Below, one piece after another: positions 37,130 to 50,193 of a DNA stretch of 64,000 nt (position 1 is the stretch's first letter; every line of letters begins with the position of its first letter). This DNA comes from Diospyros lotus (Eukaryota; Streptophyta; Magnoliopsida; Ericales; Ebenaceae): contig NC_068344.1 of assembly GCF_014633365.1 (NCBI RefSeq), forward strand, positions 4,663,327 through 4,727,326, written 5' to 3'. Position numbers and translations under genes: made by a program. Under the pieces are notes generated by a model that was not told the origin of the DNA, searched no databases, and was given only the letters and a program-made list of their open reading frames with translations.

Positions 37130-37689
37130 TTAACGTTTTATATTCTTAACGGTATATTTTATAATTGTTGAGTGGGCACCATAAGTTTAAATTATAATCA
37201 CAAATAAGGTTAGGATCATAATTGACCATCAGGTCAATCCTTATGGGTGAAAGAAAGAGGTCCACAACCACAAAATTTCTTGGGTTTGGTTTGAGAGGGG
37301 ACCAGAGGAATGGGAGCTGGAGATAATGTAGAATATTAATTAGATTGCTTGGATTACTCATCATAAACCACTCATCATAAAAAGCAAAGGGAAGGCACAA
37401 AGTGCTTAATAGTAAGTAACCATTCCATTCATGGTAGATGCATAAAACAAAAAATAATAAATAAAAAAAACACACAAAAAAAGCATATTATCATCAACGA
37501 CCTCTAGATAGACCCAACGGTAGAATAACCCATTGTTGGCTTCTTTTTTCTTCAAAATTGCCTAAATTTTCTTCTAAGTCACTTTCCTTCATTTTCTCAT
37601 AAAATTATTTTAAAAATCAAAGAGAATCAATCCCCTGTCAATTCTTTTCTATTCGCTTATCAAATTTTAGTGCAAATTATATATATATG

Positions 37690-38290
37690 TGTGTGTGAGT
37701 GTGACAAAATGGGTTAGCCGGTCAAATTCGTATCGTGTTGAGACACACATATAATATGATTATAAAAAATACGAATACAACACGATTAACTAATCGTGTC
37801 AAAATTCTCAACCCAAACACGAACATATTTATTAAACGGGTTATACAATACGGTCCGTGTAACCCATTTAACAAACAAGTTAAATAGATCACACACGACA
37901 TGATAACTCACTTATTAAACAGACACGACACGATACATTAATACGAATAAAAACTTATTAATACAAATAAAATACGTTTAACCTGTTAAAATAGGAATAT
38001 CCTTAACAATCAACACATAATAAAAGTCGTCTAACATACAAAATAAAATACAGTCATCCAACAATAAAATAAAATATTCTAAAAATATGTTCGGATCAAC
38101 CCGTTAACCCATTTAATTAAACGGGTCATTACGTATCTAAACGGGTAAATTCGTCTAAAATAAGAAAATAATCATGTTATAAATGGATTGACCCGTTTAT
38201 GAGCCGAACCCAATTAGCTCTAACTCTAACTCGCTTAAATTTGTGTCGTTTCGTGTTCTGTGATTGGGTCATGTCAAAAATCGTCAGTGA
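37690..38290. repeat. diverged ACGGGT/ACACGA-rich dispersed repeat
   Basis: Many variants of AAACGGGTT, AACCCGTTTA and CACGACACGAT in both orientations over 600 bp. This text is common in dispersed non-coding repeats of dicot genomes. The superfamily cannot be fixed, since clear termini and target duplication were not found. Confidence 0.5.
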
Positions 38291-41200
38291 CTATATTTTT
38301 TTTTTCTTGTTTATTTTATATAAATACAATGAAAGAATTAGTTGACAGAAGCGACAAAATTTTAAAAATATAAAATGAAGGAGGCTTTTGATGTAACCAG
38401 TGAGTTGATGTAAGAATAGAATTTGTTACTCAGTCCACTGTCCACCCAAGTCCACGTACACACCATATAATAATAATAATATGCTTTAATTTTATGTCAC
38501 GTGAAGATTGAATTATTCTTCTAATTAAGCCCAGCACCCACGGCATAACATAAAATCCACAATTTTTTTTTTTATTATACGTAACAATTCCCATCGTTAT
38601 CACACAATACCCCAAGTAGTTTTATTCCATTGTCTTTATGGAATTCTAATGATTTTTAAAGACTTTAATATATAAAATATTTATGAGCTGCTGATTAATT
38701 AATTATATGCTTTCACACAATACCAAAATCCACATACCATATAATAAATATATATATATATGCTTTAATTTGTTTTCTTGTTTTAATTTCTTTTTCTAGA
38801 ATTTTCCGGGAAAGTTGTGAATGGTGAGAAAGAAAAGGACTGAATCTGGACGATATGAATGAGAGAGAGAGAGAGAGAGAGGTGTGAGCATCAGATGAGC
38901 TGTTATGATCAGAAAGATATGAAGAGCAGGATGAGGTAGGGTCCATGGGTGATGGTAGACCTCATCCCCATCCTAAACATACCCATACTACTACTTCCCC
39001 ACATGTGGGGGGAGTCTCAAGTCCCATCCCAATAATGCAAAATTTTCCGTATCCCAAACTGTAGATTCCGTACATCAATCCTCTTCCATTGCCATCTAAT
39101 TTGATTTTTTCCCCATTATTATTTTAATAATAATAATAATATATATATATAATTCTACTTTAAATTGGGATAAGAGTCTAGTTGGCCTCAAAATCTCAAT
39201 CTCGATCAAATTATTCTTCTTATTATCTATTTCAATATGTAAGAACATAACCACCTCACTTTTTATTTTTATGAATGATCGTCATAATCTCTGATATTCA
39301 TGTTCTTAATTAAGTTAAGAGAGATAAATCATAAATTAAATCTTTAATCTTTGAGCAAGATAAGAATCGAATTTTCAACATATGAAATTAATACTAATAT
39401 ATTATTCATTCGACCATTCAACTTATATACATCTCAGTTTCTATTTCTATTTTAATTGAAAGGTGATTTATCAAAATGCATGCTTTTTCATATATTTCTT
39501 GAGATTAAAATAAGTGAAGGAAAGGAGAAGAGAATCTTGGGAGTGGGACCCAATGAAGGGGAGAGGGTAAATGTAAACCCCAAATACATCTTTAAACTCT
39601 AAACTATAACATTTTAATAATATTTATTTTAATATAATGTATTAATATATAATATAATATATTTAAATAAATATCCGAATAAAATTTTCTAGAAAGGAAA
39701 ACCACAGCAAGTGTATGGAAGGCGGCTCCCACCCCACCCACCCACAGAGAGAGCTCTAAAAAAGGGGGGCTCTGGGTGTTGGTTTGGCTCCGTCAACTTG
39801 CGCTTGTGGGCCCCACCCTACACTACCCTACCCTACCCTACCCCTCTAGGACTACTTGTCCGTACAATTATCGTTTTGATGCTTATCCATCCATCTTCCA
39901 CACCCTTTGGAAGGACTGTGTACGTCGACACAATAAATAAATTCGTATTATATATTACACCTTAATTACAATAGATTTTCCTAAATTTCGATTTCCGACT
40001 TTTTCCCCTACTTTCCCTCTTTTCTTTATTATTTTTATATTTAATTATTTTCACTCTTACGAGTCTTAATCTCCTTCAATTATATTTGTTAAACAAATTT
40101 TAATTTCTTAATCTAAAACATAACCATTTGTTTTTTAATAAATATTTTCCTTTACATTCATTCCTATTACTATAACACTTTATGGTTGATAAAACATTTA
40201 AACTAATATTATTATTGTCTAAATATAATAATAAATATTTTTGTTCGGAAGAGTATTTAGATTAAGAGCTGTGAGTGACTTGCAAAGAAAAAATTAATTA
40301 GGGGTTCGAGTGAATCTCTCACACAAATCTTCTGATATTTAATTCAGTCTCGTACTAAAAGTGTTATATGTAAAAAGTAAATAGAATTAAATTTTGAGCA
40401 AAGTTGTGAGTGTACATTTTTTAGATGAGAAATCTTCTATTTATAGAATAAGGAGACTAATAGATGAAAAAGAAGTTACAATCTTCAATATCTCTTTTGA
40501 ATTTATAGGCAAATACATCAAAAGTAAGTTTGGCTCAATCTTCTTAATCTCTTGGTCATATCAGTTCTCGAGTGACCTCACTAGTCTCTTGAACACTCCA
40601 GTTCCTCAATCAAGTCTTTGGTTTCAATCTATCACAAGTCTCTCATTTAGGTATCTCATTCACTCGAATCGATGTCCTTCAGTCTCGATCATTCGATGAC
40701 TCCTTGCAACAATAGCTTGTTTTTATGATTTTTTTTTTTGATAGCCTTTTAAGCCTTTTTCTTTGAGATTTTGTCTATCTTTGAGCATGGACCCACTTTC
40801 TGGAATACAACAAATTTTTTAAAGACAACTTAGATTATTTTATTGCTTAATTTTAATAAATAATGTATTAAAATATATTATTGTTATTGTTATGTTTTTA
40901 TAATGATACAAACTCTCGATCACTATTTTTTTAACACAAAACTAGGAATGCTCACCCACAAGTGCAATTACTGTTCAATCACACATGTCAATTAAATATA
41001 CAACAAAATTTTGCAAACCCACTTAAAAATTAATTAAAATAAATTATATTTGATAAATTATTATCACTTGAATACAACAATAAATTTATTGACCAAAAAC
41101 TTGTCGTCAAGTCACTTAAAATCTATAAGAAGGAAAACGATTAGAGAACATAAGGAATTCTTTGTACATATACTTGCATATTTAAATTAAATACTTAAGA

Positions 41201-42937
41201 TTTAAAAATCATATTAAAATCAATATCAGAGATGTATCTCTTTTGGAATAAAAGTTCATCATTTATAGAAGAGTATAGAGTTTTTACATATCTCTTAGAA
41301 TTAGAATTCTTTCAAATAATATTTATGCTAATATTTTGAAATCCATTATAATTAGTATTCCTATAGATAACGTATGTCTTGATATTTTAAAATTTATTAG
41401 AATTAGTATTTTTATAAATAATATTTATTTTTTTATAAAACTTTTAAAGTAATTTTCAAATGTCAGAATTATCTTGTTTAATCATATTTTTAGCCCGAAA
41501 AACTATTTTAGATTTTTAGACATTTTTAATCTTTACCTATCATATATGGAAATTAAAACACTTTTCTAAGGATCTATTTGATAGCACATATTTTTCATAA
41601 AAAATGTTTAATCATGTGTAATTATTACACATATTTTTTATAGAAACAATCAAAGACCTTTAATTTTTTTATAGAAAAGTTATGTGTGGTACAAGCATTT
41701 AAAGTTTCTTTTCATGAAATTTATTTTTCAATGAGATAGAATGAGTTTTATTTTTTAGACAATCAGTACTTAGAATTAAGTTCTAGATAATATAATTAAA
41801 TACACGCTTAGTGATTGAGGTGTAATAGTCACTTTGACCAATTTATAAGTTGTTTCCAAGATCACTATGTACTTAAAATCACCTAAGCCATAGTTTATTG
41901 GTATGGACAATTTGAAAAACATAACATGATCGATAATTTAAGAATAATATTATTTATTTAAGTTAGAGATGAATTTTTAATCTACATAAATAACATATTT
42001 CGATAATTAATGAATTTATTTTATAGATAAATATGGAGATGTAAGATAATTAAATATAAATATATGTGAAAAAAATAAAAATGACTAAAAATTATTCAAT
42101 CATATATAAAAAATATTCTAATACCTAGACATTTCAATTCTTACCGATATTGAAATTTATCGCTAATGGTCAATATAATTCTATATGGTAATTTTATTAT
42201 TTTATTTGAGAATTAATTAAAAATCATAATTTTTTGACTAAATAAAAAAATTAACTTTAATATTTGTAAAAATTTAATGATTTGTGGTATATATATTTGA
42301 AATTAATAAATCAATTGCATGCTGCTTGACTTTTATATATATAGATATGGAGGTTTGCATGGAAAGGCAGGGCAAAATCAATCGATAATAATTATCTCTC
42401 ATTCATATCGTACACAAAAATAAAAGAAATTAATTAATTATATGCCACTTGGAAGAAGCAAAGCCAGGTCTTGTCAAACGACGCCAGCTGGACGATGGTG
42501 GCCGGGTTTGGACAAAGTTTGAGAAACCATGGACCGGTTTTGTGTGTGTGTGTGTGTGGGGCGGGGGGGGTATATATATAATACCAAGACCAAGGTGAAT
42601 TAACCCTGGCCAATAAGACAAACTCCGAAGTACTATCCACCAATCATATCCTGCCACCTCAGACTTCCGCGTCCTCTTCCTCCTGCTGCCGCCTTGTTGC
42701 CCCTCTCCTTTCCCTTTCATCCCTATCCAACCCATCATCTTGCAATTGCATCACCCTTTTAATATTATATTTTATATACACACACACACGCGTATTGTCA
42801 TCTTATCTGCCAGGGATTCTTTCTTTCTTTCTTTCTTTATTTCTTGCTTGATGAGCATATATATATATATATATGTATAATGAATTGAATTGACACAGTG
42901 AGTGAATGGAGAGAGAGAGAGAGAGATGGGAGAGTGG
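38291..42937. other. AT-rich intergenic DNA upstream of the RAV gene
   Basis: No gene supported. Contents include GA and TA microsatellites (38861-38880, 39138-39150), a pentamer run of CTACC (39817-39842), a TG/G-rich tract (42541-42570), CTTT repeats (42820-42840) and long A/T stretches. Confidence 0.5.
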
Positions 42938-44025
42938 AAGGGAGGCCATGCTGATGGTCAGACTTGCCAGCAGTAGCCCCTGCAGGGGGGGATGAACTTA
43001 CTATTTAAAACACAACCCACACGCTCGCTCATGTGACACCCCCTCCCCTTAACTTTCCAGGTCTGGACTGGATGGAGTCTGGACCCCCAAAACCGCCAAA
43101 AGTCACCTAAATTTGGTTCGGTATATATTTCCCATTCTTCCATTATTATTAATTAATTACTTCACTTTACTCATAAATAATTATCAAAATAATACGTGTC
43201 ATTAACTTGTTAATTTTTGACTTTAAAAAAGAAAAGAAAAGGAAAGAATCTCAAGCTCTTGATTTATAAGTTATAATAATTCTGTTTGATGGACAGAGGA
43301 TTACGTTAGTTAGATATGTATGTATGTATGTTGGAGACTTATTGATTGGAATTGGGTTGCATCACTTTGGGAAGGGGTTGACCCACCAAACATGCCCTTC
43401 TCCATATCTCCATTTCCCATAAATTACGAACGATTTGTAATGACAAACACCACAATAAATTAAAACAAAAAATGTCACTCATTACATATACATACCACAG
43501 TGGCTCTCTCTTTCTCCGCTATATATATCCATTACAACCTTCCATCCATCCCAATTCTTTCTTCTTTCTTCTCTCTTCTCTCGGAAAATGGACGGTATTT
43601 GCGTGAACGAAAGCACAAGCGAAACCCTTACAATTGCAGGGGCGTCGCCGGCCACGAAGTCGCCGGAGAGCCTTGTAGACTCCGACGGCGGTGGCGAGGT
43701 CGAGTCCCGGGGGAAGCTGCCGTCGTCGAGGTTCAAAGGCGTGGTTCCGCAGCCGAACGGCCGGTGGGGGGCTCAGATCTACGAGAAGCACCAGCGCGTC
43801 TGGCTCGGAACTTTCAACGAAGAGGAAGAAGCCGCCCGGGCGTACGACGTGGCAGCCCAACGCTTCCGCGGCCGGGACGCCGTCACCAACCTCAGGCTGC
43901 TGGCGGCGGAGGGCGACGCCGACGAGGCGGAAGTCGCCTTTTTAAGTTCCCACTCCAAGTCCGAGATCGTCGACATGCTCCGGAAACACACTTATAACGA
44001 CGAGCTCCAGCAAAGCCGCCGGACC
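42938..44025 (+). repeat. segmental duplication, copy A, block 1 (RAV promoter and AP2 half)
   Basis: From GGAGGCCATGCTGATGG onward this block is nearly identical to 54508-55581, through the 650-bp upstream region, TATA box and AP2-coding half. Homology stops just after the HTYNDEL codons. Differences are scattered substitutions and small indels, including 21 nt missing from copy B's coding part. Confidence 0.92.
43520..43529 (+). promoter_or_regulatory. TATA box of the RAV gene
   Basis: TATATATATC lies 58 bp before the start codon, after a pyrimidine-rich segment. The same box is kept upstream of the truncated copy (55101-55110). Confidence 0.6.
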
Positions 44026-44601
44026 TTCTGCATCGACAACAATGGCAAGAACAAAGACAAAGCGGTAACCGAAATTGGGACGGCCAGTGAGCAGCTCTTC
44101 GAGAAGAACGTGACGCCGAGCGACGTTGGAAAGCTGAACCGGCTCGTGATCCCGAAGCAATACGCGGAAAGGCACTTTCCGCTGCAGATTGGAGGCAACT
44201 CGAAGGGCTTGCTGTTGAATTTCAAGGACGTGGCCGGAAAAGTTTGGCGATTCCGGTACTCGTACTGGAACAGTAGCCAGAGCTATGTTCTGACCAAAGG
44301 CTGGAGCCGATTTGTGAAGGAGAAGAATTTGAAGGCCGGAGACGTCGTCAGCTTCCACCGGTCCACCGGCGCCGAGAAGCAGCTGTACATAGCGTGCAAG
44401 CCTAGAGCGGAGTCGGCCGTGGCAAGGTTTTCGATTCCGGCCAGCCAAGTTCAGGCGCCCGTGCAGATTCTGAGACTATTCGGAGTGGACATATTTAAGG
44501 TTCCGGCAGTGAGCTGTGTTGTTGACGGTAAGAGAAGTAGAGAGATGGAGTTGTTGGCATTGGAGTGCAGTAAGAAGCCAAGAATCATTGGAGCTTTGTA
44601 A
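43588..44601 (+). CDS. RAV1: AP2-B3 transcription factor, RAV/TEMPRANILLO type
   Basis: An intronless frame of 337 residues, the usual size for the plant RAV family. An acidic, serine-rich N-terminus leads into an AP2 domain (about 48-103; [35 protein letters not shown]). A linker with [19 protein letters not shown] follows, then a B3 domain (about 168-275; [40 protein letters not shown]). Near the end is LRLFGV (295-300), the RLFGV repression motif known from RAV proteins. Such nuclear factors bind a CAACA plus CACCTG bipartite site and repress flowering and growth genes. The linker resembles the TEM1/RAV2 branch, so the exact orthologue is open. The start codon follows the TATA box at a normal distance. 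Confidence 0.95.
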   Translation: MDGICVNESTSETLTIAGASPATKSPESLVDSDGGGEVESRGKLPSSRFKGVVPQPNGRWGAQIYEKHQRVWLGTFNEEEEAARAYDVAAQRFRGRDAVTNLRLLAAEGDADEAEVAFLSSHSKSEIVDMLRKHTYNDELQQSRRTFCIDNNGKNKDKAVTEIGTASEQLFEKNVTPSDVGKLNRLVIPKQYAERHFPLQIGGNSKGLLLNFKDVAGKVWRFRYSYWNSSQSYVLTKGWSRFVKEKNLKAGDVVSFHRSTGAEKQLYIACKPRAESAVARFSIPASQVQAPVQILRLFGVDIFKVPAVSCVVDGKRSREMELLALECSKKPRIIGAL

Positions 44602-46582
44602 CATTTTCTTCTTTCTTCTTCTTCTTCTCCTTCTCTATCCGCTCCAGTTTTTCGTTTTGGTCTTCTGTGAAAGTTGACTTGTATAGTATGTTACAGAGAC
44701 TGTCTAATAGTTCCAAACACAAACAAATTATACCATATATAATGCTAAAGCTGTCAATTATCGTTATCGATTCTGTTAAGGAAGATGGGTTCTTACGATT
44801 ACCAGACCCTTTAATTTATCTTTAAGTCACAAAGCTATATATATATATATGATTTTTGATCTTGCGAAGGCATATATATATATATAGGGTCCATTTTGAA
44901 AGATTTTAATTTGCTGTTTTTTCTGGGTTCACTTCAATTCCAAGTGGATGATCACCAAACATTGAAGCAACCTAAATAATTGAGATTCATGCATGAACAC
45001 AAGGACACCCATATATTGTCATTTTCTCTATTATCTTCTGGCCTTGTTAGGTAATGATCGTCTCACCACATTGTATACTACTTATATATATAGTGTTCTA
45101 TCTCCATCCAGATGTATATATCCAAGATCATTCAATCACGTAATGTCCAATTCATCCTGCCCCTTCTCATTTAACATATGAGTTTGAGTAAATCCAAAAC
45201 TCGATTGGGACTCATTTGATTGAGTTGGCTTAATTCAATTCGGGTCTACCACCACCTTCAGATCCATGCATCCAATTTAATTCCACCACTTTATATTTAA
45301 TTCTTTTCTTTTTTTCCTTCTTTCCTTTACCCAATATATATATATAGATTTTTAATATACAAAAAATTATTTAAAAGATAACTTTTGTGTGACTTAAAAC
45401 TATTTTGATTGGGTCAAGTGGGTTTCCCTCTTTCTTGCCATTGGGTCCATCTTAAATCCAAATTTATACATTCTATCATAATTAAAGCGAATATAAAAGT
45501 TTTTATAAAACATAAATCAATCAAACATAACATCATATATTTCTGACGAGATGTCTCTCTGGTAATAGCAGAAGAATGATACATTCAAAGTCTAAGTGAT
45601 TTAATATTGGCCTTTACACTGAATTGGTCAAATCAATAATAATATATCAGTATTAATTCAATAAATTATAAATTTAATTCTTCTCCTATACAAAGATTAA
45701 AGAGTTAATTTATGATTTATTTTTTTTAACGTAATTAAAGGTCAAACACCAAGAACCATACAAGAATGATTATCCCAAATACTTTAATAATAGTTGATTA
45801 CGAATTGACATCTAATGAAGCAATTGTAGTTAAGAATGATTAACTCAAAAATTCTATTTTGACCCTTATTTTATTTTAATTAATAGTGTTATTTAATTAA
45901 ACACATTATATAGTGGATGTATATGTGTACATGTGAAGGATCATCTCACAGCAATAAGAAAGATGCTTTGACTGCATTAATATCCTGTTGACGATAATAC
46001 AGTCAAAGGTGGTTTAGTCAAAGTACGGATCACGTGCATTATAAGCAGAATGTCGACATTTTCCTCTTTTTTTTAATTAAAGAGCTGATTAGTTTGCATC
46101 AGACCAAAACATTACCAACTAAAAGATCTGTAGGTTATGATGAGTTAGGAATTAGTGAATGAGAGGGCATGGTTTGACTTGCAGGATCACAAGCGAGATG
46201 AAGCTATTAGGGTTGACTTCAGAATTAGTTCTAAGAGCAATTAAGTTGTTAGTTTAAGTTCATTTAGAGTTTGATATATGTGGTGGGTATGCTATTAGGC
46301 GACTCTCCATGGTCTCACATGTCTGCCCTGTTCTTGACTCCAAATTTTGTGAAAATAAAATATATAAAAAAGAGAAAAAGTTTGTGATGAGGAACATTCA
46401 AACGGGTGAAAGTAATCATTTATGTTAGGAATATAATTAATTTTATCTCGTCACGTGTTTTATTAATAAATAATAGAAAGATGCTGATACATGTCTCTTT
46501 ATTTAGTTCAAATTTAAAGAAAAATCTTACAAAATTTAACTCTTAAATCCTTGTTATGGATAACCTATTTTCCGTTGGCATA
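44602..46582. other. 3' flank and intergenic DNA after the RAV gene
   Basis: A pyrimidine-rich 3' untranslated region (CTTCTTCTTCTCC near 44610) followed by AT-rich DNA with TA microsatellites (44834-44851, 44872-44886). No further gene or bounded element. This stretch is missing from copy B of the duplication. Confidence 0.5.
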
Positions 46583-46587
46583 GCTGA

Positions 46588-48702
46588 TGTAACACTCTAC
46601 CTATTCATGATGTGTTATGTCTTAAGAAATTTTAGAATTTATTATTTTTTTTCTCGAATTACATTATTTCTGAAATTTCCTTAGACTTATCTAATGCTTA
46701 GCTAAATAATTTATACACTAGATATAAATAAAATTTTATAAAGTGGAAGTTAAAATCGAACTTGATCATAGCATTTCATATATAGATAACTGAACATGGC
46801 ACTTATTACAAAGTTTTCATGATACATAAGCTTATAAAGATAACTTAAACGTACATAATACTTGAAACATAACGTGGTACACTTGCTTATTCCTCGACGA
46901 TTTGTGTCATTACACCTCTTCGACTTTCGTACTATCACTGCAAGTCCCAACTGAAACTTTGAATATTTTAGGGGCAAAACCCAAATTAGATGATGAACCA
47001 TTTAAGTAAGGGTACAAGATGTTTTAATATGTGTGGATGCAATGTCTTACTCATCATAAGTGTCAATTACACCCTTTATGCTACTTACCATTTTTTACCG
47101 CCACCTCTTTCAAAGCCGGGGTGAATGAGGGCATCCTTGGTACAATAGTGGTGCTGGTTCGTACTCCCTACGGCCACGATGCATATGATCAATGATATCA
47201 ACGTGTACATATGCATTTCATAGCATGTCATGTGTGCAGTCTACATGATGGATACATATCAAAGCATGTCAATATAATGAAAGTATTCCCGAAGATCGGG
47301 TGTAAACATAAATATTAATAACCATACTAATCTTGTAACAATACACTTACTTATCACAAATTAAGCTGTCTCGATAAGCGTGATGGCCTCAATAAACGTG
47401 CCGAGCAAGCTATTTCCCAATCCTCGTGCCCCAATGATTCCTAAAATATTAAATTTATTCTAGAATATTAATTTACTATTTTTCTCATAATTTCTACAAT
47501 TTCTCCGTATTTTCTTAGTCTTATTTTCTCAAAATTTCATAATAAATATCTAAACCTTTATTTAACCCAATTTTCCTTCACTAATATTCTTAAAATAACA
47601 TTTCTAGCTTCTGGAACTTTCTTGAAATTTTTCATATTAAATTCCTATTTTTTTCCTTATTTCTATAATAACAAAATTACTTAAATAATTAATTAATTTA
47701 GCATTTTCCAAAAAAATTTTCACAAAATGAAACATAAACAAAATTCTAGATTTTATGGAATTTTTTCAAATTTTTTGCAAAACTTTTCCTATTTCTTTTA
47801 TTTTTTTCTTCTTTTCTTTTTTTTTTACCCTTTATTTCCATTTGGCGCGCACGTGCAGGCCACGCACCGTCTCCCTACGCACGGGGGCGTCTAGCCACGC
47901 GCTCAACTGGTTCGTCTTCTCCAGCGATTGCTTCGCCGCCGCCTACGCTGCCGCACCTCGAAGCTTTGAAACGAGCTTCTCTTCCCCCTAAACTCGACCT
48001 TTTGATCTCGAATATGGCTTCAGAAATAAAAGAAAAAAAAAATTAAAAGTACCTCGATTTGCTATATGAAGCCTCGGCTCCGACGATTTGCGTGATTTTT
48101 CGGCGATCCTCAATACTCCTTCTCCTCTGCTCCGTTGGCCACCAAATGCTCCAGAATTCTTGCCCACGACGCAAAGACCAATATCCCACTCACCAATCTC
48201 TCAAACGCTGCCCCAAACGCCCAATCTATGAAGTAAAAGTTTCGAATGAATAGCCTCGCTCGAATTTGGCTATTTATAGCCCAAACTCGACGTGACTTGT
48301 CCCATCAAGGGCACCACGTGTCCTAAAAGCCATCCCGAAGGCCATTTCGCCTTAAATACCCCTCTTTATCTGATTCCTTGTTGCAGGCGCGACCAGAGCA
48401 TGGTTGCGCGCCTGCTCCGATTTTTCTTTTTTTTTTGATTTTTTTAATATACATATATGGGCAGTATTATTTGCAAGAAAAGCCCAATTTAATACATAAT
48501 ATAATTTCTAGTATTTAAACTATGATTAACTATGCAATGATTTTAACTATGATTAAACTTTATACTTTATGCAATATATATATAAATTTAATTACAATAA
48601 ATATACCTTACCCTATTAAATTTACCGATAAATACTAAAACTCTACTAATTCTCTAGGGTCCAAAATTATGATTATTATTTACGGTGTCTTAGGGTATTA
48701 CA
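46588..48702 (+). mobile_element. solo LTR of about 2.1 kb
   Basis: It begins TGTAACACTC, ends GGGTATTACA, and is flanked by the perfect duplication GCTGA (46583-46587, 48703-48707). The central part (about 46900-47310) matches 59190-59590 in the LTR starting at 58760. No gag-pol sequence adjoins it. Open frames at 47755 and 48059 lie in its GC-rich promoter-like part and have no domain. LTRs this long are known mainly from Ty3/gypsy elements. Confidence 0.85.
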
Positions 48703-48707
48703 GCTGA

Positions 48708-50188
48708 AATAAAGAACTCAAGAACTTTGAAGATAACTTCAAAGAAACCCCTTCTCGCTGCTAGATCGAGATAACTGAGTCGATCCGATCCAATGGATTC
48801 TCCTATAGTTTGAGATAACCAAGTATAGAAATATAGAATATAATTCCAAGTACTCAGTTTATTTCACTTCTGGAGAATTCAAGCCCAGCGCTATTGCTAT
48901 TTGGTCTGACGAATTCACCTACAACTCAAGGTAATTAAGACTAAGAATCTCAGAGATTACTCCAAGTATCATAACTTACTCCCCCTATATAAAAATCAAA
49001 ACCTCACACAAGTAAACAAATATGTGCCTCTTATTGCCCAATAAGCATTCATTACTCATTTTCTTTACTAATTTGAGCATCAGGTATTTATATCAAGAGA
49101 TCAAAACTAGTACTACCATTTTCTTTCAAGTGCTCGTATCAACGCAAAACTATGATGATCAGTTTCAAATATCATAACCGATTTATCATAGCCATAATAC
49201 TTAATGTGTTTAACTCATGTTAATTGGTCACTTTGCTTTATTATTAGTGTTCGATAGGTCACTCTCCATGATTAAGCAAATGAATATTGTTGATTCATTA
49301 AGTGGAGGTTGGTGTGGAGTGAGAGTGTCGTGCTATGCATTGAAACCTTATCAAAATATAACCTTATGAGCAAGATAGGGTTGGAAGACACTTTTTTTAG
49401 AGACATATATCTCTTAACTTTTAAACTAATTGCCCCTTTTGGCTAAAAAAAAAAATACAATATTTGTCAATTAAATAATTACATATAACATGTTTGTCAA
49501 TATTATATCTAATATTTTATAAACAAATAAATATAACATAACTTGTTTGATAGTTACTATTATTATGTATGAAATTTTTTAATTAATTCGTGTACAATCA
49601 TTTAGCGAAAGTAAGACTACGTTCTCCTTGAGTTTTAATTTTTCGTTTTGAGTTTGAAATTTATTTTTAATTTTTGTTTTGGTAGTTTATTTTCAAAAAA
49701 CTGAAAATGAGTTATGTTCGTTATTCTAAAAAACTGTTTTCTAAAACAGAAAATTAAAAAACGTGTTCTGTTTGAAATTTTAAGAATAATTTTTTAATGA
49801 TATTTTATTCAATAAATTTGATTATTTATTAAATTAAAACTATTTAATACTAATATATTATTAATAAATATATCTATTTTAAATTTAAAACTAATAAATT
49901 TAAAATTACTTTTAAATTTTTTGCCCAGCCCACCTATTAATTTTATATATTTATTATTCTATATAGCATATCTAATATATATTATGTTTGACATACTTAA
50001 TATTGTTTAGTTAGACTTGAGAGTATAAAAATATGTATTTTTGTTCTTTTAAAGTATGAGATTTAAAGCTTAATATTAAGAGAAAAATGACTAATAAAAT
50101 TATTATTAAAATACTATAAGATGTTAAAATGGGGAATACTTGAAAGGATGAGATTATTAAATTATTCTAAGAACAACCAATTACAACT
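48708..50188. repeat. segmental duplication, copy A, block 2 and flank
   Basis: From about 49165 (ATTTATCATAGCC) to the LTR insertion at 50194 the sequence matches copy B from about 55875 to 58759, once copy B's insertions are removed. Copy A has about 290 extra bases at roughly 49610-49900. A more diverged relative lies at 52785-53660. No gene. Confidence 0.78.
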
Positions 50189-50193
50189 TGACA

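Noticed and set aside
39817..39842. CTACC pentamer run, at first sight telomere-like
   Set aside because: Plant telomere repeats are CCCTAAA; this is a short low-complexity tract.
41570..41815. Possible further MITE between AAGGATCTATTTGATAG and AATTAAATACACGCTTA
   Set aside because: TIR identity is weak and the flanking triplets (TAA and TTA) do not match.
43500..44448. Long alternative-frame and antisense open frames over the RAV gene
   Set aside because: Shadows caused by the GC-rich coding sequence of the real AP2-B3 gene.
47755..48253. Two open frames in the 2.1-kb solo LTR
   Set aside because: Located in a GC-rich LTR region, without domain and not conserved in the related LTR at 58760.
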